This document shows positions 42,461 through 52,273 of a stretch of DNA of 64,000 nucleotides, piece after piece. Source of the DNA: Bog-532 sp963824545 (GTDB lineage: Bacteria > Actinomycetota > Actinomycetes > Streptosporangiales > Streptosporangiaceae); the NCBI GenBank assembly GCA_963824545.1, contig CAWGPP010000008.1, positions 1-64,000 of the forward strand, read 5' to 3'. The notes below the pieces were generated by a model. That model made no database searches. It was not told the DNA's origin and was given only the letters and a program-made list of their open reading frames with translations. A program made the position numbers and the translations under genes. Each line of letters opens with the position of its first letter. Within the stretch, counting starts at the first letter, position 1.

Positions 42461-43183
42461 TCAGGGGGGCGGGGCGGGGATGGCGGAGCCGGGGGATGTC
42501 GGGCGGGCGGCGGACTGCTTGAACGTCAGGCGGCCGTTGCGCATGACGCCGATCCGCTGCGCCCGCCGGGCCACCGTGCTGTCGTGCGTGACCACCACGA
42601 CGGTGAGGCCGTACTCCCGCCAGAACTTCTCCAGCAGCACCATGATCTCGTCGCGGGTGTCCTCGTCGAGGTTGCCGGTCGGCTCGTCGGCCAGCAGCAC
42701 TTTCGGCTCCTTGACCAGCGCCCGGGCCAGGGCGACGCGCTGCTGCTGGCCGCCGGACAGTTCCGAGGGCAGGTGCCGCGCGCGGTCGGCCAGGCCCAGG
42801 TCGGCCAGCGCCTTCATCGCCCGCGTCCGGCGGTCCGCGCCGTGGATGCCCAGCGGGACCAGGGCCGCCTCCACGTTTTCCTGGGCCGACAGGGTGGGGA
42901 TCAGGTTGAAGGTCTGGAACACGAAGCCGATCGACGCGGCCCGTACCTGCGTGAGCTGTGTTTCGCGTAGTTGCGCCAGGTCCTGGCCGTCGAAGTCGAC
43001 GATCCCGGCCGTGGGCCGGTCCAGGCCGCCGAGGATCTGCAGGAGCGTCGACTTGCCGTGCCCGGTCGGGCCCTGGATGGCCAGCCAGTCCCGGTCCTCG
43101 ATCACCAGGTCGACGCCGCGCAGCGCGGCGACGGTCTGCCGGCCCTTCTGATAATCCTTGGTAACGCCGGTGAGCTTGTACAT
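42461..43183 (-). CDS. ABC transporter ATP-binding protein (MacB/LolD type)
   Basis: A 240-residue ATPase. Walker A GPTGHGKST, Q loop VFQTFNLIP, signature LSGGQQQRVALARAL, Walker B VLLADEPTGNLD and H loop VVVTHD are all intact. It works with the permease encoded 2 bp upstream, probably as a MacB-like mechanotransmitter moving a substrate out of the membrane or periplasmic face. Note that Walker A has His where most have Ser. Confidence 0.94.
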   Translation of the reverse strand: MYKLTGVTKDYQKGRQTVAALRGVDLVIEDRDWLAIQGPTGHGKSTLLQILGGLDRPTAGIVDFDGQDLAQLRETQLTQVRAASIGFVFQTFNLIPTLSAQENVEAALVPLGIHGADRRTRAMKALADLGLADRARHLPSELSGGQQQRVALARALVKEPKVLLADEPTGNLDEDTRDEIMVLLEKFWREYGLTVVVVTHDSTVARRAQRIGVMRNGRLTFKQSAARPTSPGSAIPAPPP

Positions 43184-43185
43184 GA

Positions 43186-44700
43186 TCAGGCCACCTTCGC
43201 GAGAGCCGCGGCCGGGCGGAGCCGTGCGGCCCGCCAGCCGCCGAACGATCCAGCGATAACCCCGCCGGCGATGGCCAGCACCACGGCGAGGACGATCACC
43301 CCGATGGTCACCGGGGCGGTGAGATGAACGGCCACGGTGTGCGGGGCGTCGGCCGCGGCGCGCCGGAAGCCGCCGAAACCGCCGCCACCCCCGCCTCCGG
43401 CACCCCCGGCACCGCCGAAGCCGCCGCCCGTGCCACCACCCGCGCCGCCGAACTGGCGGACGCCGCCCGGCGTGGCCGAGCCGGTCGTCGACCCGACCGA
43501 GGCCTTCAGGGGCGGCGCGAGCTTGTTCACCACCTCGGCGCCGGCCAACCCGAGAGCCACGCCGATCAGCCCGCCGATGATGCCGACGGCGATCGACTCA
43601 CCCATGACCTGGAGGATGATCCTCCGGCTGCGCCAGCCCAGGGCCTTCAGCGTGCCGAACTCACGGACCCGCCGCGACACGGCCAACATCGTCAGCAGGC
43701 TGGCCACCAGGAACGCCGCGATCAGCACGACGATCGCCAGCCACTTGCCCAGGTTGTTGGCCAGGCTGGAGGTGCTCGCCAGCGAGCCGGTGACCTGGTT
43801 GGCCAGGTCGCTGGAGTTGGTGACCGTGGCCGCCGGGACCGCCTTGGAGATCTCGCTGGAGACCGTGTTCACGTTGGATGCGCTGTTGGCGGACACGTAG
43901 ATCGTGTTCACGTCGTTCTTCATGCTGGCCAGGGCCTGGGCCCGGGCCAGCGGGATGTAGGCGTCGGAGTTGTTCTGGGCGGAGGGCTCGCTGACGATCC
44001 CGATGACCGTGAAGCCGGTCTTGGCGATCGTGATCGTGGAGCCGACGCCCAGCTTGTTCTGCGTCGCGTAGTCGGAGTCGAGCACGGCCACGTTGGCGTT
44101 GGCGTCGGACGAGGCGAACGTGCGGCCGGCGCTGAGCTTGCCGGAGCTGAGCGGGCCGAGTTCGCCGTTGGCGATGTCCACCCCGTCGACGCCGAAGGAG
44201 GTCGGCGTGAACGAGCCGGTGAAACCGCCGCCCCCGCCGCCGCCCCCGCCGAACCCGCCGGTGCCGCCGGTGCTGTTGACGGCCGGGATTTTCCCGGTGA
44301 TCTTCGTGTCGGTCAGCGTGAGGCCGCCCGCCGCCGCCGCGACACCCTTCAGCTTCGACACCGTGGTCACCGAGGTGGAGCCGATCGCGCCGAGGCCGAA
44401 GCCGCGCAGATTGTCGACGTCGATGGTGGTGCCCGCCGCGGGCCGGGTCCGGGTCCCGGTCTGGCCGCGGAACCCGAACGCCCCGCCGCCGCCGCTGCCC
44501 GCGGCCGGGGTCTTCGTCACGGTGATGTCCGTGCCCGTGCCGTACAGCGCGTGCAGGACGCTGGCTTGTGCATTCTTCACGCCGGACGACACCGCCGTCA
44601 CGACGATCACCAGGCCGATGCCGAGGGCCAGGCCCACGGCGATGATAATCGCCTGGCGCATCCGCCGGCGTAGCTCACGCCGGAGGTATGTCAGGAACAT
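43186..44700 (-). CDS. MacB/FtsX-type ABC permease with Gly-rich inserts
   Basis: A 504-residue permease. Four membrane helices are arranged as in MacB: one at residues 15-40, a large external domain, then three (LAIVVLIAAFLVASLLTMLA, VGIIGGLIGVALGLAGAEVV, and the last near residue 465). The external domain has a MacB_PCD-like core. Two Gly/Phe-rich tracts interrupt it, near residues 150-165 (GFGGGGGGGGGF) and 415-450 before the last helix. The second is unusual for the family. Operon with the ATPase; 325 bp from hpnH. Confidence 0.9.
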   Translation of the reverse strand: MFLTYLRRELRRRMRQAIIIAVGLALGIGLVIVVTAVSSGVKNAQASVLHALYGTGTDITVTKTPAAGSGGGGAFGFRGQTGTRTRPAAGTTIDVDNLRGFGLGAIGSTSVTTVSKLKGVAAAAGGLTLTDTKITGKIPAVNSTGGTGGFGGGGGGGGGFTGSFTPTSFGVDGVDIANGELGPLSSGKLSAGRTFASSDANANVAVLDSDYATQNKLGVGSTITIAKTGFTVIGIVSEPSAQNNSDAYIPLARAQALASMKNDVNTIYVSANSASNVNTVSSEISKAVPAATVTNSSDLANQVTGSLASTSSLANNLGKWLAIVVLIAAFLVASLLTMLAVSRRVREFGTLKALGWRSRRIILQVMGESIAVGIIGGLIGVALGLAGAEVVNKLAPPLKASVGSTTGSATPGGVRQFGGAGGGTGGGFGGAGGAGGGGGGGFGGFRRAAADAPHTVAVHLTAPVTIGVIVLAVVLAIAGGVIAGSFGGWRAARLRPAAALAKVA

Positions 44701-45025
44701 CTGAGGCTCCTACCGGTTGCGTACCCGCGCCATCGGCGCGGGGCCTGTCCGCGGGGACGGCGCGGTCCGCGCCGGGCGCAGGGCACTGCGGAAGCGCCTG
44801 CGTCGCCTCAGATAGTGGCGGCCATTCCTGAGCGGAACTTGAGCGCCAACTCCAGGGAATCCGCGATCTTGGACACGAAACGGTAATAGCCGGGAACAGC
44901 CGGTGGCGGCGCGGGAAAGGGATCAGGACACGCGGCACGCCCCAGGACTTAAGAAACGCCCCAGGACATGCGGGCGCCCGGGCGCAGCGAGCGCCCGGAC
45001 GTGGCCGCCGGATCCGGACGGGGCC
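44701..45025. other. Intergenic with hairpin terminator for the hopanoid operon
   Basis: No gene. CCGGGCGC (44978-44985) pairs with GCGCCCGG (44991-44998) across AGCGA, 28 bp after the hpnH stop on the minus strand. The promoter of the ABC permease lies in the left part. Confidence 0.6.
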
Positions 45026-46030
45026 TCAGATGCCGCGCGCGGCGCGGATCGTCTCCTTCAGCGAGCCCATCGTGGCCAGCACGGCCGACGGCTCGTAGCC
45101 GCAGTGCGCCATGCAGTTCGCGCAGCGCGGGTCCTTGCCCCGGCCGTAGGAGTCCCAGTCGGTGGTCTCGATCAGTTCCTTGTAGCTCTGCACGTACCCG
45201 TCGCTCATCAGGTAGCAGGGCTTCTGCCAGCCGAGCAGCGAATAGGACGGGATGCCCCACGCGGTGCAGGAGAAGTCCTGCTTGCCCTCAAGGAAGTCCA
45301 GGAACAGCGGGGTGTGGTTCAGCCGCCACTTCTTCCGCCGGCCGTCGGCGAAGGCCTTGCGGAACAGTTCCCGGGTCTCCGTCACGCCGAGGAAGTGCTC
45401 CTGGTCGGGGGCCTTCTCGTAGGCGTAGGCGGGCGAGATCTGCATCTCGTCGATGCCGAGGTCGTCGTTGAGGTAGTTCAGCACGTCGATGATGGTCTGC
45501 GGGGTGTCGGTGTTGAAGAACGTGGTGTTCGTGTTGACCTTGAACCCCTTCGACTTGGCCAGCTTGATCGCCGCGACGGCCTCGTCGAACACGCCTTCCT
45601 TGCAGACCGATTCGTCGTGCCGCTCCTTGAGCCCGTCGATGTGCACCACGAACGCGAAGTACGGGGACGGCTTGAATTTGTCCAGGTGCTTGGGCAGCAG
45701 CAGCGCGTTCGTGCAGAGGAACACGAACTTCTTGCGGGCCAGCAACTGGCGGACGATCTCATCGATTTGCTTGTGCATCAGCGGCTCGCCGCCGGCGATG
45801 GAGACCATCGGCGCGCCGCACTCCTCGACCGCCGCGACGGCCTGCTCGACGGGCATGCGCTGCTTGAGCACATCGTGCGGCTGCTGGATCTTGCCGCAGC
45901 CGGCGCACTTGAGGTTGCACGCGAACAGCGGCTCCAGCTCGACGATGAGCGGGAACTTCTCATTCCTGGTGAGCTTCTGCTTCATCAGGTAGGACCCGAT
46001 GCGCAGGCTCTGGCGCATGGACACGCTCAT
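45026..46030 (-). CDS. hpnH: Adenosylhopane synthase HpnH (radical SAM)
   Basis: A 334-residue radical-SAM enzyme that joins the 5'-deoxyadenosyl group to diploptene to give adenosylhopane, the first C35 hopanoid. The 4Fe-4S motif is C38-x3-C42-x2-C45 in FACNLKCAGC, with SAM-binding SIAGGEPLMH. A SPASM-like Cys cluster near the end (RCANCMAHCGYE) is typical. It overlaps the hpnG-ispH stop by 4 bp and is the last gene of the operon. Confidence 0.96.
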   Translation of the reverse strand: MSVSMRQSLRIGSYLMKQKLTRNEKFPLIVELEPLFACNLKCAGCGKIQQPHDVLKQRMPVEQAVAAVEECGAPMVSIAGGEPLMHKQIDEIVRQLLARKKFVFLCTNALLLPKHLDKFKPSPYFAFVVHIDGLKERHDESVCKEGVFDEAVAAIKLAKSKGFKVNTNTTFFNTDTPQTIIDVLNYLNDDLGIDEMQISPAYAYEKAPDQEHFLGVTETRELFRKAFADGRRKKWRLNHTPLFLDFLEGKQDFSCTAWGIPSYSLLGWQKPCYLMSDGYVQSYKELIETTDWDSYGRGKDPRCANCMAHCGYEPSAVLATMGSLKETIRAARGI

Positions 46031-47613
46031 GAATGCCGTACCTCCTTGGGCAGGCTGAATCGGATTGACTCGCGTGTGGTGACGCGCTCGCCCACGTCGA
46101 CCGGACCAAGCCCGCCGAGCGCGTCGATGATGTCGCTGACCACGGCCGGCGGCGCCGACGCGCCTGCGGTCAGCCCGATGGTGGACACCCCAGCCAGCCA
46201 GCCGAGCTGGATGTCCTCCGGGCCGTCAATCAGGTGGGCGGGCGTGCCCGCCCTCTCGGCGGTCTCCACCAGCCGCCGGGAGTTCGAGGAGTTCGCCGAC
46301 CCGGCCACCAGCACCAGGTCGGCTTCGGCCGCGACCGCACGAACCGCCTGCTGGCGGTTGGTCGTGGCGTAACAGATGTCGTCGGTGCCCGGCCCGCGGG
46401 CGGCGGGGAACCGGTCCAGCAGGGCGCCGGCCACCCCTTCGGCCTCGTCCGCGGCCAGGGTCGTCTGCATGAGGTAGGCGACCTTGCCCTCGTTCCGCGG
46501 GCGCAGCGCCGCCACGTCTTCCGGGGTTTCGACCAGGACGGTCGACCCGGGCGCCTCACCCAGCGTGCCCTCGACCTCCTCGTGGCCGCTGTGCCCGATC
46601 AGCGCGACCAGGTAGCCATCCGCGGCGAACCGCAGTGCCTCCTTGTGCACCTTGGCGACCAGCGGGCAGGTCGCGTCGACCACGGACAGCTCCCGCCGGG
46701 CCGCGTCCTGCCGGACGGCCGGCGAGACGCCGTGCGCGGAGAACACCACCGGCGCCCCGTCGGGCACCTCGTCGAGCTCGTCGACGAAGATCACCCCGCG
46801 CCGCTCCAGGTCGTGCACGACGTGCGTGTTGTGCACGATCTGCTTGCGCACGTAGACCGGCGACCCGCGCTGCTCCAGCACCCGCTCGACGATCTCGATG
46901 GCCCGCTCCACCCCGGCGCAGAACGAGCGCGGCCCGGCCAGCAGCACCCGCCGGGGCCCGCACGCGGCGGCCCACCGGTCCAGCACCGGGCCGGCCGCGC
47001 GCAGCGAGCGCAGCGCGGCCAGGCCACCGGTCACCGTCCGCGGGTGCAGCAGCGGCCGGTCCCCCCTGTCGGAGATGGCACGGATGACGGCCAGTGGGTG
47101 GCCGTCCGCGGCCATGGCCAGCTGGGCCGACTCCATGTCGGCCGCCATCATGCCCTTGGCGGCCAGCCGGTCCCGTTCGGCGTTGCGGACCAGGCGATCG
47201 ACGGTGGCGATCCGGCCCGTGTGGGCCCGCAGGCCCGCGCGGCGCAGCTCACCGGCCAGCAGCGGCGCGGACGGCGAGCGCAGCGGGGGCCCGTCGCCCG
47301 GGCCGCCGTCGCCGACGCTGGTGACCTCGGTGGCCACGACCAGGTCGCCCAGGCTGAGCTCCGGCGCCAGGCCCGCGCCGGTGCCGGTGATGGCCAGCAT
47401 GCCGAACGAGCCCTGGCGCACGTCCTCCACCCGGCTGGCGGCCCGCCTGGGGCCGTAACCAGTCCGCAGCACGGCCGGGGAATCCGCCCGACCGCGGCCG
47501 TCGCCGCTGGCCCGGGCACTATCGCGCAGGCCACGCCGGATCGCACGGGCCTCGAACCGCAGCGGCGCGCACACGAGCAGCGGCCCGGGCGGGGAATGGA
47601 TGGGCTCGGTCAT
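46027..47613 (-). CDS. HpnG nucleosidase fused to IspH reductase
   Basis: A 528-residue fusion. Residues 1-215 are HpnG, a purine nucleosidase/phosphorylase fold (LAITGTGAGLAPELSLGDLV, GMMAADMESAQLAM) that removes adenine from adenosylhopane to give ribosylhopane. Residues 220-528 are IspH, the 4Fe-4S HMB-PP reductase of the MEP pathway: Cys232 (RSFCAGVERA), Cys316 (DATCPLV), Cys414 (DDICYATTNRQ), with H264 and H294. No stop or internal start of note lies between. ATG at 47613 has GGGAGG and overlaps the shc stop. Confidence 0.93.
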   Translation of the reverse strand: MTEPIHSPPGPLLVCAPLRFEARAIRRGLRDSARASGDGRGRADSPAVLRTGYGPRRAASRVEDVRQGSFGMLAITGTGAGLAPELSLGDLVVATEVTSVGDGGPGDGPPLRSPSAPLLAGELRRAGLRAHTGRIATVDRLVRNAERDRLAAKGMMAADMESAQLAMAADGHPLAVIRAISDRGDRPLLHPRTVTGGLAALRSLRAAGPVLDRWAAACGPRRVLLAGPRSFCAGVERAIEIVERVLEQRGSPVYVRKQIVHNTHVVHDLERRGVIFVDELDEVPDGAPVVFSAHGVSPAVRQDAARRELSVVDATCPLVAKVHKEALRFAADGYLVALIGHSGHEEVEGTLGEAPGSTVLVETPEDVAALRPRNEGKVAYLMQTTLAADEAEGVAGALLDRFPAARGPGTDDICYATTNRQQAVRAVAAEADLVLVAGSANSSNSRRLVETAERAGTPAHLIDGPEDIQLGWLAGVSTIGLTAGASAPPAVVSDIIDALGGLGPVDVGERVTTRESIRFSLPKEVRHS

Positions 47614-49629
47614 CGGGTACCTCCCGGAGTGTGCCTGGACGGCACGGCCTGCCCGGAGGACCCGGCGGGCGATCCGTCCAGGACGTCCCGCACGTAGCGG
47701 CCCAGCGCGCTGACCGGGAACGCGAGACGGTACAGGTGGTAGTTGATGTAGAAGTCGCCGGGGAACCCGGTGCCGGTGAATTGCGGCTCGTCCCAGGAAC
47801 CATCGGGGCGCTGGGTGGCGGCCAGCCACGCGACGCCGCGTTCCACGGCGTGGGCCGCGCCACCCGCGGCCAGCAGCGCCAGCAGCGCCCAGGCCGTCTG
47901 GGACGCGGTGGAGGCGCCGCGGCCGGCCAGCGCCGGGTCGTCATAGGACCGCAGGTCCTCGCCCCATCCGCCGTCCGGGTTCTGGTGGTCTTCCAGCCAG
48001 GCGACCGCCCGGCGGATGGCCGGCTTGGACGGCAGGACCCCGGCGGCGATGAGCGCCGGGACGGCCGCGCCGGTGCCGTAGATGTAGTTCGCGCCCCACC
48101 GGCCGAACCAGGAGCCGTCGGGCTCCTGGTGGCGCAGCAGCCAGACCACGCCCCGGCGGACGGGCTTGCTGGCGGCCAGCCCCTCCGCGGCCAGCGCCTC
48201 GACGATGTGCGCGGTGACGTCCGCCGACGGCGGGTCGATCACCGCCCCGAAGTCGCAGAACGGCAGCTTGGTGATGACCTCGCGGGTGTTGTCCGCGTCG
48301 AACGCGCCCCACGCGCCGTCCTTCGACTGCATCCCGGTCAGCCAGCGCACCGCGCGGTCGATCAGCCGGCCGCACGGTGGCCGGGGCCGGCAAGGCGACG
48401 TGGCGCAGCGCGAGGATGACCTCGGCGGTGTCGTCGGTGTCCGGGTAGTAATCGTTGTCAAATTCGAACGACCACCCGCCGGGCGCGAGATCCGGCCGGC
48501 GAACCTGCCAGTCCCCCGGGCCCGGCACCTCCTCACCGAGGACCCACCCGGCCGCCCTGGTCAGCGCCGGGTGATCGGCGGGCAGCCCGGCATCGGCGAG
48601 CCCCACCATGACCAGAACGGTGTCCCAGACCGGTGACTGGCAGGCTTCCAGCCGGTGCACCAGCCCGGCCGGGGTCTCCTCCTTGACCGTGAACCGGTCC
48701 AGGCCGGCCAGGCCGCGCGCGATGATCGGGTGGTCGACGCGGTAGCCGAGCAGATGCAGGCCGATCAGCGAGTACACCCAGGGCGGCTGAATGCCGCCCC
48801 AGCAGCCGTCCCGCTCCTGCCGGGCGATGACCCAGTCCGCGCAGCGGCGCAGCGCGGCGCGCCGGACGGCCCGTCCCGGCCGGCCCGCGCGGCCGGCCAG
48901 GCCACGGCGCTCGTAGGCGTGCATGGCCCGGTCGAGGCGGTCGAAGACCATCACCCAGGGGTCAGCGGGACGCCTCCCGGGGGTGACGCCGGTGCGCAGT
49001 TCGTCGATGCCGAACGGCAGCCTGCGGACCGGGCGCTGCGAGCAGACGATCGCCAGCGCGACGAGCGTCTGCCGGGCCCAGCAGCCCCAGTCGTAAATGT
49101 TGAGCGGGAACCAGGCCGGCAGGTAGATCAGCTCCGGCGGGATGACCGGCAGGTCGTCCCACGGCCATTCGCCGAACATGGCCATCCAGATCCGGGTGAA
49201 GACGCGGCTGGCCTCCAGGCCGCCCTGGGCGCGGATCCACCCGGCGGCCCGGGCCATGTGCGGCGCGGACGGCGCGTCACCGGCCAGCCGCAGCGCGACG
49301 TAGGCCTCGATCGTGGTGGACAGGTCACCAGGGCCACCGTAAAAGTTGGCCCAGGTGCCGTCCTCGCGCTGCTGGGAGCGGATCCAGCGTGCCTCGGCCG
49401 CGGTGTGCGCGGCGTCCCCGGCACCGAGGAACTCGCGCATCAGCAGGTCCTCGGCGTCCATGGTGACGTTGGTCTCGAGCTCACCCTGCCACCAGCCCTG
49501 GTCGTGCTGCAGGCTCAGCAGGTGATCACGGGCGCGCGCCAGCGTCTCGCGGGCGGCGCCGGCGGCCGGCGCCGGCGGCCCCGCGGGGTCGCCGTCCGGC
49601 GTCTCGCTCCGCGCGTGCGTGACCGTCAT
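47610..49629 (-). pseudogene. shc: Squalene-hopene cyclase, with an apparent frameshift
   Basis: The enzyme cyclises squalene to hopene/hopanol at the membrane. The N-terminal two thirds (from ATG 49629, behind GGGAG) include QW repeats and the catalytic motif DTDDTA near residue 396. At 48366-48376, in a GGCCGG stretch, coding moves to another frame and continues LIDRAVRWLTGMQSKDGAWG to the normal C-terminus at 47610. Removing one base restores a full length of about 672 residues. All motifs are kept, so a sequencing error or very recent mutation is likely. Confidence 0.9.
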
Positions 49630-49739
49630 CCCGCCTCTCCCTTCTCCTGTGCGTCCCGTCACCGGATCGCTGCACCGTGCCCCCACGGATGCGGCCCTGC
49701 ATCCTGCTCCGCCAGCCGGGCTGCCCCGCCTGGCGGCCG

Positions 49740-50756
49740 CTACCACTGCCGTGCCGTGATGAACTCCGCGATCGCCATGAACTCGGACCGCACGTCCTCG
49801 GGGATGTCCGCCTCGGCGAGGCACTTGCTCGCCGCGCTCAGCTGGGTGTCCGCCTCCGCCTCGGCCCAGCGCCGGCCGCCGGCCGCCTCGACGAGCCCGG
49901 CCGCGCGGGCCAGGTCCTCCTCGCCCAGCGGCTCGGTGCGGGCGAGCAGCGCGGCCAGTTCCAGACCTTCTGGTGAGCCGCTGTTCAGCGCCGCGACCAC
50001 GGGCAGGGACTTCTTGCGGGCCCGCAGGTCGGACCGGACCGGCTTGCCGGTGACCTCGGGCGCGCCCCAGATACCGAGCAGGTCGTCGGTGAGCTGGAAC
50101 GCCTGGCCGATGTGCGCGCCGAAACCGGCCAGGCCCATGGCCAGGGCCGGCGGGGCCCCGGCGTGGATGGCGCCGATGCTGCACGCGCAGGCCATCAGCG
50201 CGGCCGTCTTGTTGCCGGCCATTTCCAGGCACTCGGTCAGGCCGACGTCGTCCCGCCTCTCGAAGGACAGGTCCGCGCCCTGCCCAGCGATGAGCCGCTG
50301 CACCGCGACGGACAGGCACCGGGCCGCCCACAGCCCCTGCGGCGCGTTGTCCTCCAGCAGCAGGTCCTGCGCCACGGCGAGCAGCCCGTCGCCGGCCAGG
50401 ATGGCCGCGCCTACCCCGAACACCGTCCACGCGGTGGGCCGGTGCCGACGCTCGGTGTCGCCGTCCATGATGTCGTCGTGCAGCAGGGAAAAGTTGTGCA
50501 CCAGCTCGACCGCCACCGCCGATGTCACACCGCGCTCGGACGGTCCCCCCGCCGCGCGCGCGGACAGCAGCGCGAGCGCCGGGCGCAGCGCCTTGCCCGT
50601 GCCGTCGCCGGACGGGTTGCCCTGGGCGTCGGTCATGCCCAGGTGATAGGCGGCGACCACCCGGACCTCCGGTGACAGCCGGGCCACGGCCGCTTCCATG
50701 GCCGGGCCGACGATGTCCCTGGCCAGCCCCACACCGGCCGGCATCACGGCGGTCAC
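49740..50756 (-). CDS. Polyprenyl (farnesyl/geranylgeranyl-type) diphosphate synthase
   Basis: A 338-residue trans-prenyltransferase that should supply farnesyl-PP for squalene. First Asp-rich motif is LLHDDIMDGD (near residue 97), FARM-like; the second is QLTDDLLGIWG. The KALRPALALLSARAAGG segment binds IPP. GTG at 50756 overlaps the hpnE stop and has GGGAG 8 bases upstream; an ATG four codons on is the alternative. Its place between hpnE and shc supports a dedicated role in hopanoid supply. Confidence 0.92.
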   Translation of the reverse strand: MTAVMPAGVGLARDIVGPAMEAAVARLSPEVRVVAAYHLGMTDAQGNPSGDGTGKALRPALALLSARAAGGPSERGVTSAVAVELVHNFSLLHDDIMDGDTERRHRPTAWTVFGVGAAILAGDGLLAVAQDLLLEDNAPQGLWAARCLSVAVQRLIAGQGADLSFERRDDVGLTECLEMAGNKTAALMACACSIGAIHAGAPPALAMGLAGFGAHIGQAFQLTDDLLGIWGAPEVTGKPVRSDLRARKKSLPVVAALNSGSPEGLELAALLARTEPLGEEDLARAAGLVEAAGGRRWAEAEADTQLSAASKCLAEADIPEDVRSEFMAIAEFITARQW

Positions 50757-52273
50757 GCGGCCGCTCCCACCCGCAGGCCGGCACCCGGTAGCGGGCTCCC
50801 CGGGCCGCCCAGGCCGCCGAGCGCCCGTCTCAGCTCGATCGCCGCGTTCAGTCCGCTGCGCACCGCACCCTCCATCGTGTCCGGCCATCCGGTATCGGTC
50901 CATGCTCCAGCGAGCGCCAGGCCCGGCAGTGCGGTGGCCGCGTGCGGCCGCAGCCGCCCGCACCCCGGACCCTGGCGGAACGTCGCCCGCCGCTCCCTGG
51001 TGACGAAAAATTCACTGACCCGCGCGTCCCTCGCGCCGGGCAGCAGCCCGGCCAGCGCCGGCACAAACATCTCCCGCAGCTGCGCCGCGGGCACATCCAC
51101 GTACGGTTCCGCCGCCGAGAGCGAAATCGCCAGGTACTGACCACGGCCGCTCGCGCCAAACCCGGAGATCCCGGTCCGGTCGAACAGCCATTGCACGGGC
51201 GAGTCCACCGCGGCCGCGAACGGGAGCCGGGTGACCCGCTGATCGTAGATCACGTGCACGTTGATGATCGGCGACGTGCCGAGATCGGACCAGGTGCCGG
51301 ACGGGACGCCCGCGCCGGCGGGTACCAGCCTGGCCGCGGCGTACGCCGGGGTCGCGATGACCACGCCGTCCGCGGCGATCACCCCGCCGCCGTCCGCCCG
51401 GTCCGGGCCGTCCACGCCGGCCGCGCCGCCGGCGTCCGCGTCGCCCTCACCGCGGGCCAGCCGGACCAGATAACGGCCCGCGGCCCCGCCGGACGGCGTG
51501 CCACCGGGCCTCTCCTGGCCCGGCGCGGCACTCGCGGGGCCCGCCACCTCCACGCCGGCGGCCTTGACGCCGAGCCGGACGTCGGCGCCGAGCCGGCGCA
51601 GCAGCGCCAGCCCGGCCGTGCCGTGCAGCTCACCGAGCGGCGCGAGCGGGATGCCGATGTCCGCGGCGTCCTTCCGGCCAAGCAGGGCGGTCTGCACGAC
51701 CGTCGCGGCGAGCGCGAGGGACGCGTCGTCACCGGGGATGTTCAGTGAGGAGACGGTGAACAGGTCCCAGAGCACCCGGCGGGTCCGCTCGTCCTGCCCG
51801 TGCGCCGCCAGCCAGTCACCGAGCCGCTGGCTGTCCAGCGCCGGATCGGCCGGATTCAGCATCCGCATGGCGAGCGCGGCGCGGGTCACCTTGGCCCGCT
51901 CGGCCAGTGACAGCAGTGGGTAACGGGCCAGCGAGGCCCCCATGTGCAGCGGGCCGGGCAGCCGGTTCCGGCGGAGCCGGGCGGTGCCGTCCGGGGCCAG
52001 CACGGTCACGTCGAACCGGTCCTGGATGCGAACCGACCCGGTCATCCCCAGCCGGGCCAGCAGCCCGCGGTAAGCCGTACAGCAGCGCAGGAACACGTGC
52101 TGGCCGGTGTCGACGACCAGCGCGCCGCGGTTGAACGACGTGGTGGCGCCGCCGAGGCGCGGCCGCGCCTCCAGCAGCGTGACGGCGGCCCCGGCCTCGG
52201 ACAGCGCGATCGCGGCGGTGAGGCCGGCCAGGCCGCCGCCGATCACCACCACGCGCTGCGGGCGGGGGTTCAC
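50753..52273 (-). CDS. hpnE: Hydroxysqualene dehydroxylase HpnE
   Basis: A 506-residue flavin amine-oxidase-like protein that reduces hydroxysqualene to squalene, the last of the HpnCDE steps. The FAD-binding fold is RVVVIGGGLAGLTAAIALSE followed by the EARPRLGG loop; the C-terminal FAD contact is LALAGAWTDTGWPDTMEGAV. A low-complexity Gly/Ala/Asp insert sits near residues 250-290. It overlaps hpnD (4 bp) and the polyprenyl synthase, so it is translationally coupled on both sides. Confidence 0.94.
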   Translation of the reverse strand: MNPRPQRVVVIGGGLAGLTAAIALSEAGAAVTLLEARPRLGGATTSFNRGALVVDTGQHVFLRCCTAYRGLLARLGMTGSVRIQDRFDVTVLAPDGTARLRRNRLPGPLHMGASLARYPLLSLAERAKVTRAALAMRMLNPADPALDSQRLGDWLAAHGQDERTRRVLWDLFTVSSLNIPGDDASLALAATVVQTALLGRKDAADIGIPLAPLGELHGTAGLALLRRLGADVRLGVKAAGVEVAGPASAAPGQERPGGTPSGGAAGRYLVRLARGEGDADAGGAAGVDGPDRADGGGVIAADGVVIATPAYAAARLVPAGAGVPSGTWSDLGTSPIINVHVIYDQRVTRLPFAAAVDSPVQWLFDRTGISGFGASGRGQYLAISLSAAEPYVDVPAAQLREMFVPALAGLLPGARDARVSEFFVTRERRATFRQGPGCGRLRPHAATALPGLALAGAWTDTGWPDTMEGAVRSGLNAAIELRRALGGLGGPGSPLPGAGLRVGAAA

